DNA of 64,000 nt from Neocallimastix lanati (nom. inval.) (taxonomy: Eukaryota; Neocallimastigomycota; Neocallimastigomycetes; Neocallimastigales; Neocallimastigaceae), in the NCBI GenBank assembly GCA_016946835.1, contig JACVTC010000001.1:3723501-3787500 (forward strand). The letters run 5' to 3'. Positions 31,300-44,366 of the stretch are shown here, piece by piece. The notes below the pieces were generated by a model, which worked only from the letters and a program-made list of their open reading frames with translations, searched no databases and had not been told where the DNA came from. The position numbers were made by a program, and so were the translations under genes. Position 1 is the stretch's first letter. Each line of letters starts with the position of its first letter.

Positions 31300-31740
31300 A
31301 TATTTATTCAAGTAAAAATAATTTTACTTGACTTCGCATTTAAAAACTATCTAACAACTTTTTTATACATTAGATTGCGCACTTACTCTCTTAATTCAGA
31401 GAAAATATTTTATTTTTATGTTATTTAATTATAATTAACTATTTAATTAGTTGTTATTATGATTAAAATAAACTATTAAATAAATTTTTATGTTAAGTAT
31501 TATAAATATTAATAATTATTATTTATGGAAATATTTAATAACTTTATAAACTTAAATATAAATATAATATAATAAGAATTAAAACATTGATTTATGCTAT
31601 AAAATTTATTATTAATTATAAGTATAATTAATATATAGAAATCACGCCACATATTAAAAATATTGTAAAATCATTAAATTTGATTTATAACAATAAAAAT
31701 TATTTTATATTAATTAAGGTTTAAATTTAAGCAGTTTGAT
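31300..31740 (-). repeat. Dispersed repeat, copy A (inverted)
   Basis: The reverse complement of this segment aligns with 34815-35250 and 34300-34720. Shared landmarks are ACAACTAATTAAATAGTTAA, AGAGTTATTAATTATTTTCT and AAACCTTAATTAATATAAAA. It is diverged and non-coding. Confidence 0.7.
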
Positions 31741-34299
31741 AACAATATCTCATATATATCATTATATCAACAACATAGCTATATAGTTCATTAATATGCT
31801 TAAGGACATATAGTTCATTAATATGATATCTTACACATATATATATTGACAAGTTTAAGCATATATATCATTAATATGCTATCAAACTAAATATATTGAT
31901 ATATATCAAAACAAGGTATATCATTAATATAATAACTAAATTTATATAATTAATATAATATTTAGCATATATATAGTTAATATAATAACTTAAGCATTTA
32001 TAATTAATATCAATAGTTTAGCTAATATTTAATATAATTAGTATAGCTATATAGTTATATATAATTATTATAGCTTCAGTTAATATATCAACAATCTAGC
32101 TAAACTATATATATCAACAATATTAGCATACACATACATATATCAATATCATAGTTATGTTGTTCAATATCAGTATATGCTAACTAGTTCAACTATCAAC
32201 TAGTTAAAATCATTTTATATTTTAAATAAATAAATAATATAATTAGTTAAAATAATAGCATAATTAGTATATACTGATATATATTATATGCATATATGTT
32301 GATATAATATGCAACTATTTAACAATTAAAATAATAATATTAAATATATTAAATATTAAATAAATAATATTATAAAATAAAATAAAATAATAATATTTTA
32401 ATAATTATTTAAATAATAATAATATTTTTTTAATAAATATATATTTAAAATAATAATACTAATATAATAATAATAGTATAAGTACACTAAATAGTTGCAT
32501 ATTATTATATTAACTATAACTATCAAATATATATAACCAACTTATCTGGTGTATGTTTGAGCACAGTTGATATGCTATATTACCGGCTATGCTGATAGAT
32601 AAGTTGGTTTTGCAATAAAAAACGCTTGATATTTTCTTTTGTATTTCATATAAATATAAGTATATATGAGTAATTTTATATAAATATTATTTCATTATTA
32701 TTAAATATTTCAAAAGTTTATTTTTTTTAAATATAAATAAATAAATAAAAATAAATATAAATAAATAATAATATTTAAATAAAAATAAATAAATAAAAAT
32801 ATTTAAATTTTTTTTATAAATAAAAATAAATTATATATAATTTTTAATAATAAAATTTATATTGAAAAGGAATCAAATACATTTAAATAATATATATATA
32901 TTTATTATTATTTTTTTTTTAAAGAATAAAATTGATAGAAAATTAATACAGTATCTTTAATCAGTTTATAACTTATAATTTCAACTTTTATTATATTTAT
33001 ATATATATATAATTATAAATATTTCATTTTTATTTATTTAATTATTTATTAGCAATAAAAATCAATATTTTTAATACGTAAATTTTAACATTTTACACAT
33101 AAATACTATTGAATTATTTAAAATGCTCTTAGAACCTTATATCTTTTATTTCATATAAATAATAAGAAATTAAACTATTTATATATTTTTAAATCAACAT
33201 ATGAATAAATAAAAAAATAGTAAAATAAATAAAAAAATAAGTAAAACAAATAAATAAATAGTAAAATAAATAAATTTATTTATTTATATATAACTATGAA
33301 GTAATTATTTAAATTATAATATATTATATAAATAATAAATATAATAGAATGGAATGGAATAGAATGGAATAATGCAATTTAAATTAATTATTAAAAATAA
33401 ATAAATAAATAAATTATTAAAAATTAAATAAGAATATATATAAGATAAAATTAATAAATTTTTAATATTTACAATTTTAAAATTCTTTATATTTATTTTA
33501 TTTATTTAAATATTTTCTATTTATATTATAAATGAAATTAAAAACTTATAAAAAATAATTCAAATAATATATAATGAAATAATAAAATATCATAATTAAA
33601 AAATATATAATAAAATTTAGTTAAATACTTTAATGTATATAAAGTATGAAAATAAAATATTCACCATATTTTAGAATATTTTGATAAAACTAAATAATAG
33701 TTTAAAGGTTTTTAAAAAATTTTATTCCATGCAATATATTTATTTTAATATTAAAAATGAAATAAATAAATAAAGCAATAATACAAATTATCATGATACT
33801 TCTCATCCTTTCTTTTTTTTTTTTTTTTAATTTTTATATTTTCCTTTTTATAATAATTAAATATTTTTTTAATTTTCTTTTTTCTTTTTTCTTTATATAT
33901 ATACTATTATTAATAATAAATTTAAAATTCTTATTTTTTTTTTTTTTTTTTCGTTTTTGTATATAAAAAAAGGATAAATATAAAAATGATTGATTGATTG
34001 ATTGAATAATCTTAATTATCACTTTATTGAAATATATTTGATTTAATTCAACTATTATTGAAATATATATGTTCTATTTTTTTATATAAATTAAATTATT
34101 TTCAATTGAATATAAAAAAAAATTTGACAAAAAAAAAAAAAAGGTTAAATAAAATTTTTCTGTTAATTTTGTACTCTTTAGTAAACTTTATTTTTTTTTT
34201 TTTTTCTGTTTTATTATTTATTAATTTTTTTTTAAGAAATACACTCTAAAAATAAGGTTATTAATTAAATTTAATTGTAATAAATATAATAATACATTT
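31741..34299. other. AT-rich interior between inverted repeat copies
   Basis: About 2.5 kb with no gene. It contains short recurring phrases such as TATATATCATTAATATGC (31.74-32.2 kb), a 75-bp hairpin at 32535-32609, ATAA/TTAA microsatellites and a GAATG run near 33345-33370. Confidence 0.45.
32535..32609. repeat. 75-bp hairpin with exact 13-bp arms
   Basis: AACCAACTTATCT (32535-32547) pairs perfectly with AGATAAGTTGGTT (32597-32609). The 49-nt middle is GC-richer than its surroundings (TTGAGCACAGTTGATATGC, TTACCGGCTATGC). Possible structured RNA or a small mobile remnant. Confidence 0.6.
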
Positions 34300-34720
34300 G
34301 ATATAAAGTGAAATATTAAAACCTTAATTAATATAAAATAAATTTTATTATTCAATCAAATTTAAATCTAATGATTTTATAATATTCTTATTATGTGGCT
34401 TGATTTATAAAAATAATTATACATAAAATTAATAATAAATTTTATAAGCATAAATCAATGTTTTAATTATATTCTTATTATTTCATATTTTATCTTTAGA
34501 TAGAGTTATTAATTATTTTCTTATAAATAATAATTATTAATATTTAAAAGGTTAAAACATATAAATTCATTAAATAGTTTATTTTATTCACAGGAACAAC
34601 TAATTAAATAGTTAATTATATTTAAATGACATAAAAATACAAACATTTCTCTGTATTAAGAAAAGTGTGTGTGGTCAAGTATAATAATTTTTACTTAATA
34701 AATATATGTATCCATAATAA
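34300..34720 (+). repeat. Dispersed repeat, copy B
   Basis: Begins TTGATATAAAGTGAAATATT and ends with AAGAAAAGTGTGTGTGG and flanks. It repeats about 515 bp later as copy C and inverted as copy A. Roughly 80% identical by eye. Confidence 0.75.
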
Positions 34721-34814
34721 TAAAATTAAATACTTTAATGAATTTAATAAATAAATTTGAACACAGTTGTGTATCACATTATCATTAAATAAATTGGTGA
34801 TAAAATTTGTGTTT

Positions 34815-35250
34815 TGATATAAATTGAAATATTTAAACCTTAATTAATATAAAATAATTTTTATTATTTAAACATAAATTAATGTCATAAAACAAATTTA
34901 AATCTAATGATTTTATAATGTTCTTGATAAGTGGCTTGATTTCTATATATTAATTTTAAGAAATAATAAATCAATGTTTTATATTCTTTTTATTTTAATA
35001 TTTATCCATAAGATAGAGTTATTAATTATTTTCTTATAAATATTAATTATTAATATTTATAATACTTAAACATAAGAATTCATTAGGTAGTTCATTTTAT
35101 TCACAGAAACAACTAATTAAATAGTTAATTATAACTAAACAACATTAAAATAAAATATTTCTTTGAATTAAGAAAAGTGTGAATGAGAAAGTTGTTCGAT
35201 AGTTGTAAATGTATAATCATGTATAATTATTTCATTTACTTGAATAAATA
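34815..35250 (+). repeat. Dispersed repeat, copy C
   Basis: Direct diverged copy of 34300-34720. Begins TTGATATAAATTGAAATATT; shares GTGGCTTGATTT, ATTCACAGAAACAACTAATT and AAGAAAAGTGTG. Confidence 0.75.
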
Positions 35251-35639
35251 TATGTAATCATAATCATAAAATTTAGATAAATAAATTAATAATACTTAAT
35301 AGCACTTAATAAATTAGTCCCTAACAATTAACTTCCTCAAATCAGGGTTATGTGAATTAATTATTTGTAATATTAAAATCATAATAATATATTTAATGAA
35401 ATTAAAATTTTCACAAAAGTATTTATATACAATAAACAAAAAATATATGTATAAATAATAATAAAACATAAAGAAAAAAAATTTTTTTAAAATTTTAAAA
35501 AATAATAAAATTAATAATAAAAGATAAAAAAAAGTAGAAAAAGAAATAATAAATATAGATATAGAAATAATAAAAAACTAAATATATATTAAAATAATAA
35601 AAAAAAAATGATAAATTATAATTTTTATTTATATTATTT
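35251..35639. other. AT-rich spacer
   Basis: A/T runs with no recognised feature. Confidence 0.45.
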
Positions 35640-36263
35640 TTTACTTTATGTTTCATTTTTGTTAGTGCAGAATCACAAATTTACATGAAAGAAAAAAGTT
35701 TTGTCTTTAAAGATTCAAAGCTGTAAAGAAGATAAATATTGTAATGAAAATAACAGTAATAAGTGCATTGAAGGTCTCTGTCAGTACAACTTTTATTATT
35801 ATTAAAAAAAAAGGTTGTATCCTAATGAAACTATGAAATTTGAAATTCTTGTTAATAATAACTATTCAAATAAAAAAAAAAAATCAAAGTATTATATTAG
35901 AAGTCCGGAGTTCCCAAGCTAATAAAAAAAAAAAAAAAAAAAGGAACGCTCTACTTGTTTATGCAGTTCAAATTCTGACTGATTTATTAATTAATGTGAT
36001 AGTGCTTATATTATCAAAGAAAATTTACCATAAATACAATGTTCAAATGAAATATATAATGATAAAATTATTGGAGGTAAAGCTACTTTTGAAACATGTG
36101 TAAAAGATAATGAATATTACTATTAAAAATGTAATGATAATAAAACTTGTCATCATTTATTTAGTAAATCATGTGATAAACCGATTATGCAAAATCTTCT
36201 TATATATAGTTATTATTGTTATTTCAATAATAGTAATAATAGCTTTGATTATTTATTAATATA
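35640..36263 (+). pseudogene. Cys-rich secreted protein, decayed
   Basis: Fragments in several frames line up as one protein. First is a signal-peptide-like ILFFTLCFIFVSAESQ, then a Cys-rich unit CKEDKYCNENNSNKCIEGLC (about 35720-35780). Then comes a second unit where TGT/TGC codons have become TGA (TCLCSSNSD, stop, FIN, stop, CDSA, about 35949-36005), then IIGGKATFETCVKDNE and CNDNKTCHHLFSKSCDKP. The pattern SNSDC-x-x-NKC-x-x-x-x-C is common in Cys-rich secreted proteins of anaerobic fungi (family-level memory, not checked). The start codon frame is lost, and A-runs at 35871, 35926 and elsewhere break it. Ligand and function are unknown. Confidence 0.5.
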
Positions 36264-36994
36264 ATTTTTTAAAAAGAATTAATTTTATTTTTATATAATT
36301 TATTATTTATAATATATTTAATATTAATTTTTATTAAATAATGTATTATAAATTATTTCATATAATAAATTCAAGGATAAAGTTATATTAATATGTTAAT
36401 AAAAATAATTAATAACCATTGAAACATAGATAACACAAACAACAATAATTTTAATAAAATAACTATTAATTTAATTTTTTATTATAACAAAAAAAAAAAA
36501 ATTAAATCTTTTTAAAATCAAACTAAAATTTTTTCACTCTTTTTATTTTAATAAATAAATTTTTACTATAAATTTTTTTTATTATTTTTTTGATAAGTCA
36601 AATAGTTTAAAAAATTTAAAAAAATAAACTGAATGAAAATAATTATTATAAAAATATAAAAATAATTATAAAATAAATAAATAAAAAATATTTAAAAAAA
36701 AATAAATATGTTAAAAATGTTTTATTATTACTCTTTTATATTTATTCATAATTTCTATCAATTTTTAGTTTTATTTTATTATTAAAATTTTAATTAAATA
36801 AAAAAACTATATAATATTGATATTGATATTAATAATAAAAATAGCTATATAATATTGATATTCTATATATAATTATTTATTATTCAAAATAAATAATATA
36901 ATTTTTTAATATAACAGTAATATTTATTCTGAATAAAAAATTAGTGTTAATTATTTAATTTTTTTTAATTAGAAAAATAAAATATTAATTTATT
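36264..36994. other. AT-rich spacer
   Basis: A/T sequence without recognised features. Confidence 0.45.
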
Positions 36995-37265
36995 TATTTA
37001 TTATTTATTATTTATTATTTATTATTTATTATTTATTATTTATTATTTATTATTTATTATTTATTATTTATTATTTATTATTTATTATTTATTATTTATT
37101 ATTTATTATTTATTATTTATTATTTATTATTTATTATTTATTATTTATTATTTATTATTTATTATTTATTATTTATTATTTATAATTTATTATTTATTAT
37201 TTATTATTTATTATTTATTATTTATTATTTATTATTTATTATTTACTATTTATTATTTACTATTT
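36995..37265. repeat. (TTATTTA)n minisatellite, about 38 units
   Basis: A 7-bp unit repeated with very few changes for about 270 bp (single variants near 37187, 37247 and 37260). Pure enough to be recent or actively homogenised. Confidence 0.92.
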
Positions 37266-37678
37266 ATTTAAAAATATTTTATAATAAAATATTTAAAGAT
37301 TAAAAAAAAAATAATATAATGTAGCAATTAATTAAAAAAAATTAAGCCACATTGCGAAATGCACAATTGCGAAATGATACATTTTCATATTTTAGTTCAT
37401 AATTTAACAAAATTTTTTTATTATTAAAATAAAAAAAACTTAAAAAAATAATTTTTTAAAAAATGAAATATATTAAATAAATTATAATTAAATAATATAT
37501 TATATAATATTTTAATAATATAAATATATTATTATTATTTTTTTTCGAAATAAATTAAATAGTATATTTTTGTTATATTTTATGTGAAAGCTATCAAAAT
37601 TTTAGCTCCTCTTCATATTAAATATATTTTCTTAATCTGTAAAGGAGCTAAAAATGTATTTGTAATCTATAATAAAAT
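37266..37678. other. AT spacer with CCACATTGCGAAA motif and an 11-bp inverted repeat
   Basis: 37344-37377 carries GCCACATTGCGAAATGC then ATTGCGAAATG. TTTTAGCTCCT (37600-37610) is exactly complementary to AGGAGCTAAAA (37643-37653). Confidence 0.5.
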
Positions 37679-37953
37679 GTTAATAATAATTATTATTATT
37701 TATTATTATTATTTATTATTATTATTATTAACGGTCAATTAATTGTGTTTAATATTATGTCAAGTTTATTAATATGTTTTATTATATGAATTATCAAGAA
37801 CTACCAAAGAATTACTATAATATAAAATTCTATAATAATTTATATGTATTTATATGAATAGCTTGTGGTTTATTCATTTAATTTAATACATAATATGTCA
37901 ATACATTATAAATACGTTTTACATTTATTTCACATATTTCACATATTCTAACA
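37679..37953 (-). repeat. Copia-type LTR, minus orientation
   Basis: TGTTA at the left edge (37679) and TAACA at 37953, followed on the right by TTCCCCTCT, the complement of the polypurine tract AGAGGGGAA. This is the same arrangement as the copia end at 404-413. Internal copia sequence, too decayed to read, should lie to the right. Confidence 0.55.
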
Positions 37954-38644
37954 TTCCCCTCTAAACCTAGTTATTCGGAAAGAATAAATTTGTTTTATTG
38001 GTGAATACATGGATCTAATTATTTCTATAAACTATTAACTATAACTTAATTATAATTTATTTCATTAATTTAATTGTAATATATTTCGTATATTATTTTT
38101 TATTCAAATTTGTATTATTCAAAATATATATGATATTAATGTTTTGTAGATGTACATTTAAAACTTTAATATTGTTGGGTAATTTTTGTTAGTTTTAATA
38201 TTTTTGGTTTGATTGTATTATTGAGTTCTAAATGATTACTTATTCATATTTAATATTGTTATTATTATTTATTTAATGAGTACTCGATAATATCATTTCA
38301 TCCTTTTTAATTATTAATTGTGGTATCCTCTTTAGGTTTTACCTTATTATTGACAACACATGGTTTACCTTTTTGGTTTTTCGTTCTTTTGACAACTCAT
38401 GCTTTTTATATCATTTATTATGTTTATAAATTTTATTTCTTGAATAAAATTGTTTAAATAATATTCAAAGATATTTTATAATTTCAATTAATGCTTGATA
38501 AATTTTAATTTGAGTATTGATAGTTAATTAGTTTATTTGAATTTCCTCATAAGTATTTTCTCTTCTTTATTATGTAAACTTATTGCTGCTGCTTATCCTA
38601 TCCTTGTATAATCTTAAGTTATTTTTCTTTTCTTGCATTTTATA
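37954..38644. other. AT-rich, possible decayed copia interior
   Basis: Minus-strand scraps such as KHELSKERKTKKVNHVLS (near 38310-38400) are suggestive only. No supportable gene. Confidence 0.3.
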
Positions 38645-38965
38645 TTCACCTACTCCGAAAATTCAAATTTTCGAAGAAATATAAAAAATTTTCAAATTGT
38701 AAAGTATAATTATTTATTAAATATAGATTTTCAAATTGTATATAATACTTGTTTGGATATACTGAGGCTCAGTTACATTCTCACTCTTTAATCAAATAAA
38801 TGATTGGAGAGGTTTTGATAAATACTTTATATTGATGCTAATACGCTTGTATTCCCTTTGGAGAGAAGTATACTGTATAAATTGTATTCAAACAAAGTTA
38901 AAATTGGTTCCATATATTCATAAAAAATATTTTTTATATTTGATAATAAATTTTTATCTTTCTAG
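38645..38965. repeat. LTR-like dispersed repeat, copy 1
   Basis: Aligns with 58708-59035 at about 80% by eye. Shared phrases are AAAATTCAAATTTTCGAA, GATTTTCAAATTGTATA, ATACTTTAT...TGATGCTAATAC and TCCCT(T/C)TGGAGA. A purine tract complement, CTCCCCTC, lies further right at about 39095. Confidence 0.6.
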
Positions 38966-39114
38966 AAAATCAATTTTTGCTATTATTTACTATATTGACT
39001 ATTATTTATGATAGTTAATAAATAGTTTTTTGAGAATATTAAATTCAATGAAATGAAATTTAAAATTTCATATACTACTATTATTCTATTATTCTCCCCT
39101 CAAATCTGAATATT

Positions 39115-39152
<38 letters not shown>

Positions 39153-40052
39153 AATATTTGTATTTGATGTTTGAAAATTGTAAATTAATTAAAATGCACT
39201 AATCTTCCTCATAAAAATGTTATAATATTTAGTTAAATTTATTTAAATAATTAATTTAGTATGATTATTATTATGTTTATCGTCTATGGTAAAAATCTTT
39301 TTTTTCACGCTAATATAAATCATGACTAAGATATGTACCTATTTTGTATTTAATGGTACTTTTTTCCAAATATCCCCTTTATATAATTAGCAGTAATTTT
39401 TATAAATATATTCGTATAATTATTTATTATTTATTGTAATGTTATTTGTAGGGGAATAAATTAATATTTGTGTTAATTGATAGTAGTTTTATGTGAAATT
39501 ATTACTATTTTTCTTCTATTAGGAATAGTAATATGATCATTTAACATATTCTAGCTAATTATTCAATTCAATAAGTGTTTGCTTTATTCGATTAAATGTA
39601 TAATTAATAATAATATGATTTAAATTAAAATTAACATAAAAGCAATTCTCTTTAGATTGTAAATAATTGGAAATTCTCTCTTGAAATATAATTTAGATCA
39701 TGACTATATGATTCGATAAATATTCCTAATCCCAACAAAATTTATTACGAGAAGTTTTTAGATTTATTAAGTTAAGAATAATAATCAAAATTCAAAGACT
39801 TATTCATTAATTCATCATAAAAACTTAAAAAAATTACGATTCTCATTGTAATCGGATGATACAATTTGAAATATAATCATTAATATCATTGTGATGTGAA
39901 CTAATTTTGCCATTTATTTTGCTATATTATTTTTTTTATTTTGGATAATTTTAATTAATTTTTGCTTTTTATTTAATATTTTACGATTTATTGTATTTCA
40001 TTTTATTTTATTCAATTTTTACTTCTTATTATACTATTTTTTAATACTATTT
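38966..40052. other. AT-rich, possible decayed copia interior
   Basis: T-run 39118-39148. Minus-strand scraps (for example KGIFGKK near 39370) are not enough to assign. No gene supported. Confidence 0.3.
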
Positions 40053-40457
40053 TTGCTAATATTATATTATTTTAATACTTTTCAAAATAAATATATTTTA
40101 TTACTATTTTTTTTATATTATTATATTATTTCCAATGATACTTATATTTATGGACAACTTTATTTATTATTTAACTTGAAAATGTTAAAAAAAATTATAA
40201 GTATTGATCAAACTGTTTATTTTATTCCAAAAAAGTTTCATAAAAGGATAGATAGAGAAATAATAAAATATGCTTTGGATACTTATAATTATCCTTTTCC
40301 TTATACTTGAATATATAATAGAGAAATTTATAAAATAGACACTTTATACCCCGGAAAATTTTATATTGGGTCCAATACAAATGACAGAGATATTGATAGC
40401 TTTTCTGTAATGATTTCTAATAGAAAAAAATTACAAATAACAAAATACTACACTTAA
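40053..40457 (+). pseudogene. Unassigned coding relic
   Basis: A frame with one internal TGA (40308-40310) continues to a stop at 40455-40457. Its second half looks protein-like: ISIDQTVYFIPKKFHKRIDR, YALDTYNYPFPYT, then after the TGA IDTLYPGKFYIGSNTNDRDI. I do not recognise the family. The N-terminal third is low-complexity hydrophobic and may be non-coding. Possibly a fragment of a host gene with a Trp-to-stop change. Confidence 0.3.
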
Positions 40458-41154
40458 ATCAAAAAATAACAGATAATATAAAAATTCTCTTTTTTTAATA
40501 AATAATCTTTTATTAAATTTAAAAATAAATCTCTTCTTGTTATTAACTATTTGATAGTCAATAACTAATACATCGATTTAAATCATGAATTTTACATGTA
40601 TTTATATTTTTTCATGTTTACATTTTAATATATCAAACCTATTTAATATACATATATTACAATTTATTTATAAACAAAATATTTATTAATAATTTTATTA
40701 AATAATAATTAACTAAAACTAAGCAATAATTAATTCAATAAATTTTCAACTTATTTACAATAATAATTAAATTCAATTAAAACTCATTTATTATCTATTT
40801 ATTATTTAAATATTATTAATACTAATGTTTATATATTTACAATTCAAAACTATTTTTGTAAACTATTTAAACTAATTTTAACTATTTAAAACTATTCCGA
40901 AATTAATTTTAAAGTATTTTAAACTAACTAAACTAAATTAACTAAGTTAAATAAAATAACTAAATTAAATAAACTGAATTAACTAAGTTAAATAAATTAT
41001 TTAGATTAAATTTGTTATCCAAAATTATTTAAATAATAATTTATCCTTTATGAAAAATTTTACATAAATTTATAATTAATTTTCATATATGTAAATCATA
41101 AATTTATGTAATTTTATTACATTAATTAATTATTATATAATTAATTATTAAAGA
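40458..41154. other. AT-rich spacer
   Basis: Contains short repeats of AACTAA/AATTAACTAAGTTAAAT near 40920-41000. No gene seen. Confidence 0.45.
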
Positions 41155-43000
41155 TTTTATTAAATCTTTACACTTTCTCTCTGGTATAATCTATATTATG
41201 AAGTAGATCGAAATTATTATATGAATCATGAGGAAATAACTAAATCTATAAATCTTCTAAATTTAAAGAATTTAAATCTAGGGTCTATGAAGTATTTAAT
41301 ATTGCTTAATCAAATCATCGCTATCTTGCTTCTCAAGAACTAACAAATATAAATAACGATATTTTAAATGAAAGAGAAGGTGATAAAGTAGTGTAAAGAT
41401 GTGATTATTCCAATCCCATTTTAAAATAAAATTTTTTCTTGTGCAATTCAAAATGTAAATTATTCTTTGATTTATAAAATAATAAATAAAGTAAATAAAT
41501 CATATGAACTAAATTTTTGAATTATATTCCTTAAGCCACAAGACAAATTTTTAATGTAACAATTTTTGTAAAAAATTAATTCTGAGAAAATTATTGTTTT
41601 ACAATAATTTAAATGAATTGATTAAAGTTTAAAACATAATAAATAATTTATTTTGTGAAAATTAAGTTTCAAAATTTAATCATATCTCTTTTAACATTGT
41701 TTTTAAAATGAAAATAAATAAGGATTTTACTTATAATATTAAAATAATAAATAGATAATAAATGTTCTTAATTTAAATTATTTAGTATTTAGCTTAATTA
41801 ATAATATATTTTTCTAAATTTAGAAAAATATATTATTAATTTAGCTATAGTTTATAAATTTATTATTTAATAAAATTCATTAGGATAGTTTTAAATTAAA
41901 ATATGTGTAATTTAAATAAAATAATATATTATTAATGTATTTAGGAAAAGAATAAATAGAAGATACTTTTCACATTTTTTTTGATGTAATTGTTATTAAC
42001 TATTAATAAATATATAATATTAAGAAAAAATATTTTTAATAAAAATTTTTAATAAAATAAATTCTTATTGTATTGTTATTGTAATCTATTTTGGTGTATC
42101 TTTTTACAAGTAGACTTAAAATTGTTATAATTTATTGTAAGTTGTTGTGATTATATTTTAACAAGTTTTGAAATGGCACAAGTAAAAGATCAAATTTAAT
42201 TATTACCTTTGATTTCTCTGTATGATGATTGTCTTTACCTCTCAACAGTGTTCGCTCAAAGGCTATTTAAAATGATTACTATTTTATTATTATTATTGTT
42301 CCAAGATATGAAACAGACATGAATAATTACTTATTGGTAGAAAGTATTATTAATAAATTAAAATTTGTAATTCAAGAAATAGGTAATTACGATACCAATG
42401 TAGTTCAAGATTCTTTAAGGCTTACGTTTTAAAAACAACATAACCTTCTAAAGTACACTAGATTCTTATTTTATGATAGTAGAGAGGACACAATTCCAAA
42501 AATCATGATATATTTTGAAACTTGGCTCTTCGTGTGGATTATTATCTAAAGAAAATATTGTTAGCAGAGATTGGTAATATCTAAGTAACCGTATTTTACG
42601 AAAATAGTTTCGAAACCGTATACTACACTTGTAGGTTCATCGTCACTCAATATGAAGAATTGATTTACATTTACATAGAAATCAAAAATTATTTGCGCTT
42701 TTCAGAAAATAAATATATAATTTCTGTTTAAGATATAAATTCATTTGATATTATAATGTTCGATATCCAATTTAATTTTCCAAGAAAGAATGGTTATTGG
42801 TGGGATTGATGTCTTAATAGCTTAAAATATATGATTAATATTCATTAAGAGGAATTAGCAATACCACCAATAAATTTACTTTATAAAGGTTTACTTTTCC
42901 TATTCGATGAAAAATATAACCCTTGTAATAAAATGAAGTATTAGGAATAATTGCTTTGTATAATGAAGTAAATTATTACATATAATGATCGTTCAAAATT
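41155..43000 (+). pseudogene. Scattered decayed coding stretches, unassigned
   Basis: Four separated patches read like protein in different plus-strand frames: SSKFKEFKSRVYEVFNIA and ASQELTNINNDILNEREGDK (41250-41390); RYETDMNNYLLVESIINKLK and VIQEIGNYDTNVVQDSLRLT (42300-42430); FYDSREDTIPKIMIYFETW (42460-42535); EELAIPPINLLYKGLLFLFD (42845-42915). They may be parts of one or two dead genes. The family is not recognised, and nothing ties the patches together except position. A large AT palindrome at 41790-41847 falls between them. Confidence 0.3.
41790..41847. repeat. 58-bp near-perfect palindrome without spacer
   Basis: Centred between 41818 and 41819. The inner 23 bp on each side pair perfectly, then one mismatch, then five more pairs. 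All A/T except two G:C positions per arm. Such a cruciform-capable sequence is unlikely to persist by chance, even at this AT content. Confidence 0.8.
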
Positions 43001-44366
43001 ATGAAATTATAATAAAATATATAAAAGTTATTTTGTAAAATTCTTGATTTAATAAAAGAAAATAAAACAAGATATATGTGATGAAATATGAAGAAAAAAA
43101 TCTTCTCATCATGTTTAATTTTTTTAATTTTTTTTAAATAAAAATTAAATTTAATAAAAAATATAAAAATAAAGAAAAAATAATAAGATTATATTAGATT
43201 TATTTTTACTTAAATCTTTTACAAAGTAAAAAGCATGAAATAAAAAGAAAAAATTAAAAAAAATATTCACCATTTTAAATTATTTGAAAAATTTCATTTT
43301 TGTAAAGTGTTCTTATGGAGCAGATTACAATTACACCAAAAAAAATACTTTCAATAATACACAAATAAATTTTGTTTTATTAAAAAAAATTCTTTTATTA
43401 ATCTCTTTATTAAAAAATTCTTTTTTATTAGTTATCAACTGCAAAATAGTTAACAACTACATTTTTTTTAATAAAATAATTTTACATATATTTATATTTT
43501 TTCTTAATTATATTATAATATACTATTTCTATTTATTTAAACATATATTCAATATAAAATAAACAAAAACTAATCTAAAATTAAATAAAGTTAAAAAACA
43601 AAAACTAATTTAATAAGCTTTTTATTCAATTTGAGTCAAAAAAAATTGAATAAGTTCTTATTTATTATTTATTTATTATTCTTTTATTATTAATACTATT
43701 AATTATATATTACTATTTAATTTTTATGAATATTAAACTAAACTAAAATTATTAACGTATTTTATTACTAAAATTATTTTATTACTAAATTTTAAGTTAT
43801 TTAGAAATTAATCTTATGTTTTTAAATTTATATATTATAAAAAATATAAATTCATTATTAATTTTCATAAATCAATTAATTTCATAAATTAATATATTTT
43901 ACATAATTTAATGCATTAGCATTATTTTGTAAACGTGAATTAAATTAAATAATTTAATGTACAAAATAAATTAGTTAATGTACTAAAGATATTGATCATA
44001 TCTTTACAATTTTTTAAGTTATGTATATAACAAAAAAAAAAAAAAAAAATAAAAAAAAAAAAAAAATTCACCTAATTATTAACCCTAAAAAAAAAAAATT
44101 AAAATTTATGCCTAACCTTAATAGAATTAAAACCCTAAATAAATAGTGGATTAGGACTTAAATAATATGTATTTGAATGCCAAAACATGCTAAAACTAAT
44201 TCAAACCTAGTATCAAATTAGCTGGTTAAATGCTATGGTTTCATTCTAAAAATAACACAAAATGACATACAACTTAAAAAAAAAAAATTATTCAATTAAA
44301 TATTCTAATAAAACAAATATTTTAGTCTCTTATATATTTACTATTTCTTAAAAAAACTATTTTAAT
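43001..44366. other. AT-rich spacer with CCCTAA scraps
   Basis: A frame at 43284-43562 is low-complexity and not supported as a gene. A-runs at 44032-44065. ACCCTAAA occurs at about 44082 and 44133, near the start of the LINE ORF1 region. Confidence 0.4.

Noticed and set aside
33834..34249. Short frames on both strands
   Set aside because: Lys/Asn/Ile or Phe/Leu strings from A- and T-runs.
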